64,000 nt of DNA from Microbacterium gorillae (lineage in GTDB: Bacteria; Actinomycetota; Actinomycetes; Actinomycetales; Microbacteriaceae): positions 124,001-188,000 of the forward strand of contig NZ_LN648872.1 of NCBI RefSeq assembly GCF_000826185.2, given 5' to 3'. The translations under genes and the position numbers were made by a program. Positions 61,972 through 64,000 of the stretch are shown in pieces. The notes below the pieces were generated by a model. The model was given only the letters and a program-made list of their open reading frames with translations. It was not told the DNA's origin and did no database searches. Each line of letters starts with the position of its first letter. Position 1 is the stretch's first letter.

Positions 61972-63312
61972 ATGGGCATGTCCAAGCGCTCTCGTATGCT
62001 TGCACCCCTCGCCATCGCAGGAATCCTCGGCCTCGCACTGGCCGGTTGCGCCGAAGGCGGAGAAAGCGGCAGCGGTAGCACCGGCGGAGCAGGATCGTCC
62101 GGCAAGACCGTCCGCATCTCCGGTGGTATCACCGGATCCGAGGCCGACGACCTGAACAAGTCGTTCGATCAGTTCACGAAGGACACCGGCATCAAGGTCG
62201 AGTACACCGGTGACAAGAGCTTCGAGGGCAACATCGTCACGAAGGTGACCGGTGGCGACGCCCCGGACATCGCGATCGTCCCGCAGCCGGGTCTGCTGAA
62301 GACCCTCGTCGACACCGGCAAGGTCAAGGAAGCGCCGAAGGCGGTCGTCGACAACGTCGACAAGAACTGGTCGAAGGACTGGAAGAACTACGGCACCTTC
62401 GACGACAAGTTCTACGCGGCTCCGATGCTCGCGAACGTCAAGGGCTACATCTGGTACTCCCCGGCGAAGTTCAAGGAGTGGGGTGTCGAGGTCCCCAAGA
62501 CGTGGGACGAGATGCTCACCCTCACCGACACGATCAAGCAGAAGATCGGCGGCGCACCCTGGTGCGTCGGCTTCGCCTCCGGCGATGCATCCGGCTGGCC
62601 GGGCACCGACTGGATCGAGGACCTCGTCCTTCGCCAGTCCGGTCCGGACGTCTACGACAAGTGGGTCTCGAACGACGTGAAGTTCACGGACCCGGAGATC
62701 AAGAAGGCCTTCGACGCCGTCGGCAGCATCATCCTGAACAAGGACTACGTCAACGCCGGCTTCGGTGACGTCAAGAGCATCAACTCGACCGCGTTCGGTG
62801 ACGTCGCGGCGAAGGTCGCGGACGGCAGCTGCGCGCTGACGCACCAGGCCTCGTTCCTGTCGGCGAACTTCCTCGACGTGAAGAACGCGGCCGGCAAGAC
62901 GCCGACGGTCGCCCCCGACGGTGACGTCTACGCGTTCCTGATGCCGGGCATGAAGGAGGGCTCGCTCGAGGTCGAGGGTGGCGGCGAGTTCGTCGCCGGC
63001 TTCTCCGACGACGAGAACGTCCAGAAGGTGCTCGAGTTCATGAGCTCGGCGGACTTCGCCAACGCCCGTGTCGCGCTCGGTGGTGTGATCTCCGCCAACC
63101 GCGGTGCCGACCCGACGAAGGCCTCCAGCCAGTTCCTGCAGGACGCCATGAAGATCATGCAGGACGAGAAGACGGTCTTCCGTTTCGACGCCTCTGACCT
63201 GATGCCGTCCACGGTGGGCTCCGGCTCGTTCTGGAAGGGCATGGTCGACTGGGTCGACGGAAAGTCGACGGACGAGGTCCTCAGCGACATCCAGGCGGGC
63301 TACGAGAACTAG
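61972..63312 (+). CDS. Alpha-glucoside-type ABC transporter sugar-binding lipoprotein
   Basis: 446 residues. Lipoprotein signal with LAGC (Cys 26), then a Gly/Ser-rich linker. The mature protein has GITGSEADDLNKSFDQFTKD, GGDAPDIAIVPQPGLL and WYSPAKFKEWGVEVPKTWDE, close to AglE-type binding proteins. SD AGGAGG is followed by ATG 61972. Under the LacI operators upstream; the permease follows after a hairpin. Confidence 0.88.
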   Translation: MGMSKRSRMLAPLAIAGILGLALAGCAEGGESGSGSTGGAGSSGKTVRISGGITGSEADDLNKSFDQFTKDTGIKVEYTGDKSFEGNIVTKVTGGDAPDIAIVPQPGLLKTLVDTGKVKEAPKAVVDNVDKNWSKDWKNYGTFDDKFYAAPMLANVKGYIWYSPAKFKEWGVEVPKTWDEMLTLTDTIKQKIGGAPWCVGFASGDASGWPGTDWIEDLVLRQSGPDVYDKWVSNDVKFTDPEIKKAFDAVGSIILNKDYVNAGFGDVKSINSTAFGDVAAKVADGSCALTHQASFLSANFLDVKNAAGKTPTVAPDGDVYAFLMPGMKEGSLEVEGGGEFVAGFSDDENVQKVLEFMSSADFANARVALGGVISANRGADPTKASSQFLQDAMKIMQDEKTVFRFDASDLMPSTVGSGSFWKGMVDWVDGKSTDEVLSDIQAGYEN

Positions 63313-63332
63313 TCTGAACTCAGATCCGCGAC

Positions 63333-63369
63333 CGGATGCGGGGTCTCTCACCGAGGGGCCCCGCATCCG
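63333..63369 (+). terminator. Hairpin between binding protein and permease
   Basis: CGGATGCGGGG (63333-63343) and CCCCGCATCCG (63359-63369), a perfect 11-bp stem with a 15-base loop. No T-run. Partial termination or message stabilisation here would give more binding protein than permease. Confidence 0.75.
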
Positions 63370-63413
63370 AGTCTCCGGATCGCGAGTCCGATGACGTGCT
63401 CAGAAGGGAAGCC

Positions 63414-64000
63414 ATGTCCCAAACGACCATTGATCCTCCGGTGGCCACTGAACCTCCGGTGACGACGCATGGAACCGACGCGAAGGGGCGCGCGGTCACG
63501 CGCGTCGTCGTGATCGTCGGTTTCGTCCTCATCATCGCGCTGATACTCCTGCTGCTGTTCAGCGGCCCGGTCGACGACCCGAAGACGTTCTACATCGGCG
63601 TCTCGCTGAACGGGTTGTTCGTCTGGATGGGCGGACTGCACCCGCTGCTGCAGATCCCGATCATCCTGCTCATCTTCGCCGCCGTCGTCGGCATCGTGCT
63701 CGTGCTGATCGAGTTCGCGCCCCGCCCCGGCAGAGGCTACTTCGTGATGCGTCTCGTCGCGTGCCTGGCCATCCCGGTGCTCGCCTTCATGCTGCTGCGT
63801 CCGTACACGAATGCCGTGCTGTACGTGGTGGCGATCGCGCTGCTCGCCGGCGGGTTGCTGTTCTTCGCGGACTACCGCTCCCGGCAGGGTGCGGGCTACC
63901 TGTTCCAGCTGATCCTGTTCATGGCTCCGGCGGCGACGATGCTGCTGCTCGGCCTGATCTACCCGGCGATCTCGACCTTCTTCAAGTCGTTCTTCGACAA
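63414..64000 (+). CDS. ABC transporter sugar permease, partial (cut by window end)
   Basis: 195 residues seen, no stop. After a polar, Thr/Pro-rich N-terminus there are several membrane segments: VVVIVGFVLIIALILLLLF, IPIILLIFAAVVGIVLVLI, LVACLAIPVLAFML and VLYVVAIALLAGGLLFF. Then FMAPAATMLLLGLIYPAIST begins the usual MalF/AglF permease core. The extra N-terminal helices match the long AglF-type permeases of actinobacteria. SD AAGGGA precedes ATG 63414. Confidence 0.85.
   Translation, partial: MSQTTIDPPVATEPPVTTHGTDAKGRAVTRVVVIVGFVLIIALILLLLFSGPVDDPKTFYIGVSLNGLFVWMGGLHPLLQIPIILLIFAAVVGIVLVLIEFAPRPGRGYFVMRLVACLAIPVLAFMLLRPYTNAVLYVVAIALLAGGLLFFADYRSRQGAGYLFQLILFMAPAATMLLLGLIYPAISTFFKSFFD

Overview
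High-GC actinobacterial chromosome, most likely family Microbacteriaceae and plausibly genus Microbacterium. The signs are strong GC bias at third positions, frequent GTG starts, many ATGA/GTGA overlaps, a NusG with a long acidic N-terminal extension, and the order tRNA-Trp, secE, nusG. The genus is inferred from gene content and style; no 16S gene lies in the window.

Layout. 0.2-9.3 kb is housekeeping: VOC protein, mutY, a uridine-kinase-like gene, truB, two small membrane proteins, ribF, then a deoxyribonucleoside catabolic operon (SorC/DeoR regulator, deoC, an aldehyde dehydrogenase and a truncated aldehyde-dehydrogenase-like partner). 9.4-10.2 kb is an ArsR-AHSA1 pair with a clear operator. 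10.2-20.77 kb looks like an accessory island. Its left edge has short TGGCAGC repeats like IS21-type ends, followed by a frameshifted treble-clef zinc-finger remnant, a two-component system divergent from a FtsX-type ABC exporter, and a complete anti-phage Qat operon (qatA-qatB-qatC-qatD, minus strand). Upstream of qatA is an 833-bp gene-less stretch with five related hairpins.

20.8-29 kb: an ECF41/SigJ sigma factor with its AhpD-like partner and a matching ECF41 promoter, copZ-copA under a CsoR-like operator, a SNF2-type helicase, pfkA and a hypothetical gene. 29-34 kb is a phosphonate-type ABC transporter operon (HAD hydrolase, phnD-phnC-phnE-phnE, RpiR regulator). 34-41.5 kb: YqhA-like membrane protein, then a PucR regulator divergent from gabT and two aldehyde dehydrogenases (GABA catabolism), and a TetR regulator.

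41.6-59.6 kb is the transcription/ribosomal region: tRNA-Trp, secE, nusG, rplK, rplA, rplJ, rplL. It is interrupted twice. Between nusG and rplK sit a GAF-LuxR regulator, an MHS transporter with an apparent frameshift, and an acyl-CoA ligase. Between rplA and rplJ sit a polar amino-acid ABC transporter, lysE-lysG, a second ligase, two tandem MarR regulators with a DHA2 efflux pump, a 114-bp inverted-repeat element and a YqaJ-type nuclease. 59.6-64 kb: an epimerase, then a LacI regulator divergent from an alpha-glucoside-type ABC transporter that runs off the window.

The most interesting part is the Qat island and the structured, covarying hairpin array upstream of it. Qat is a described defence system; the array is not explained by anything I recognise.
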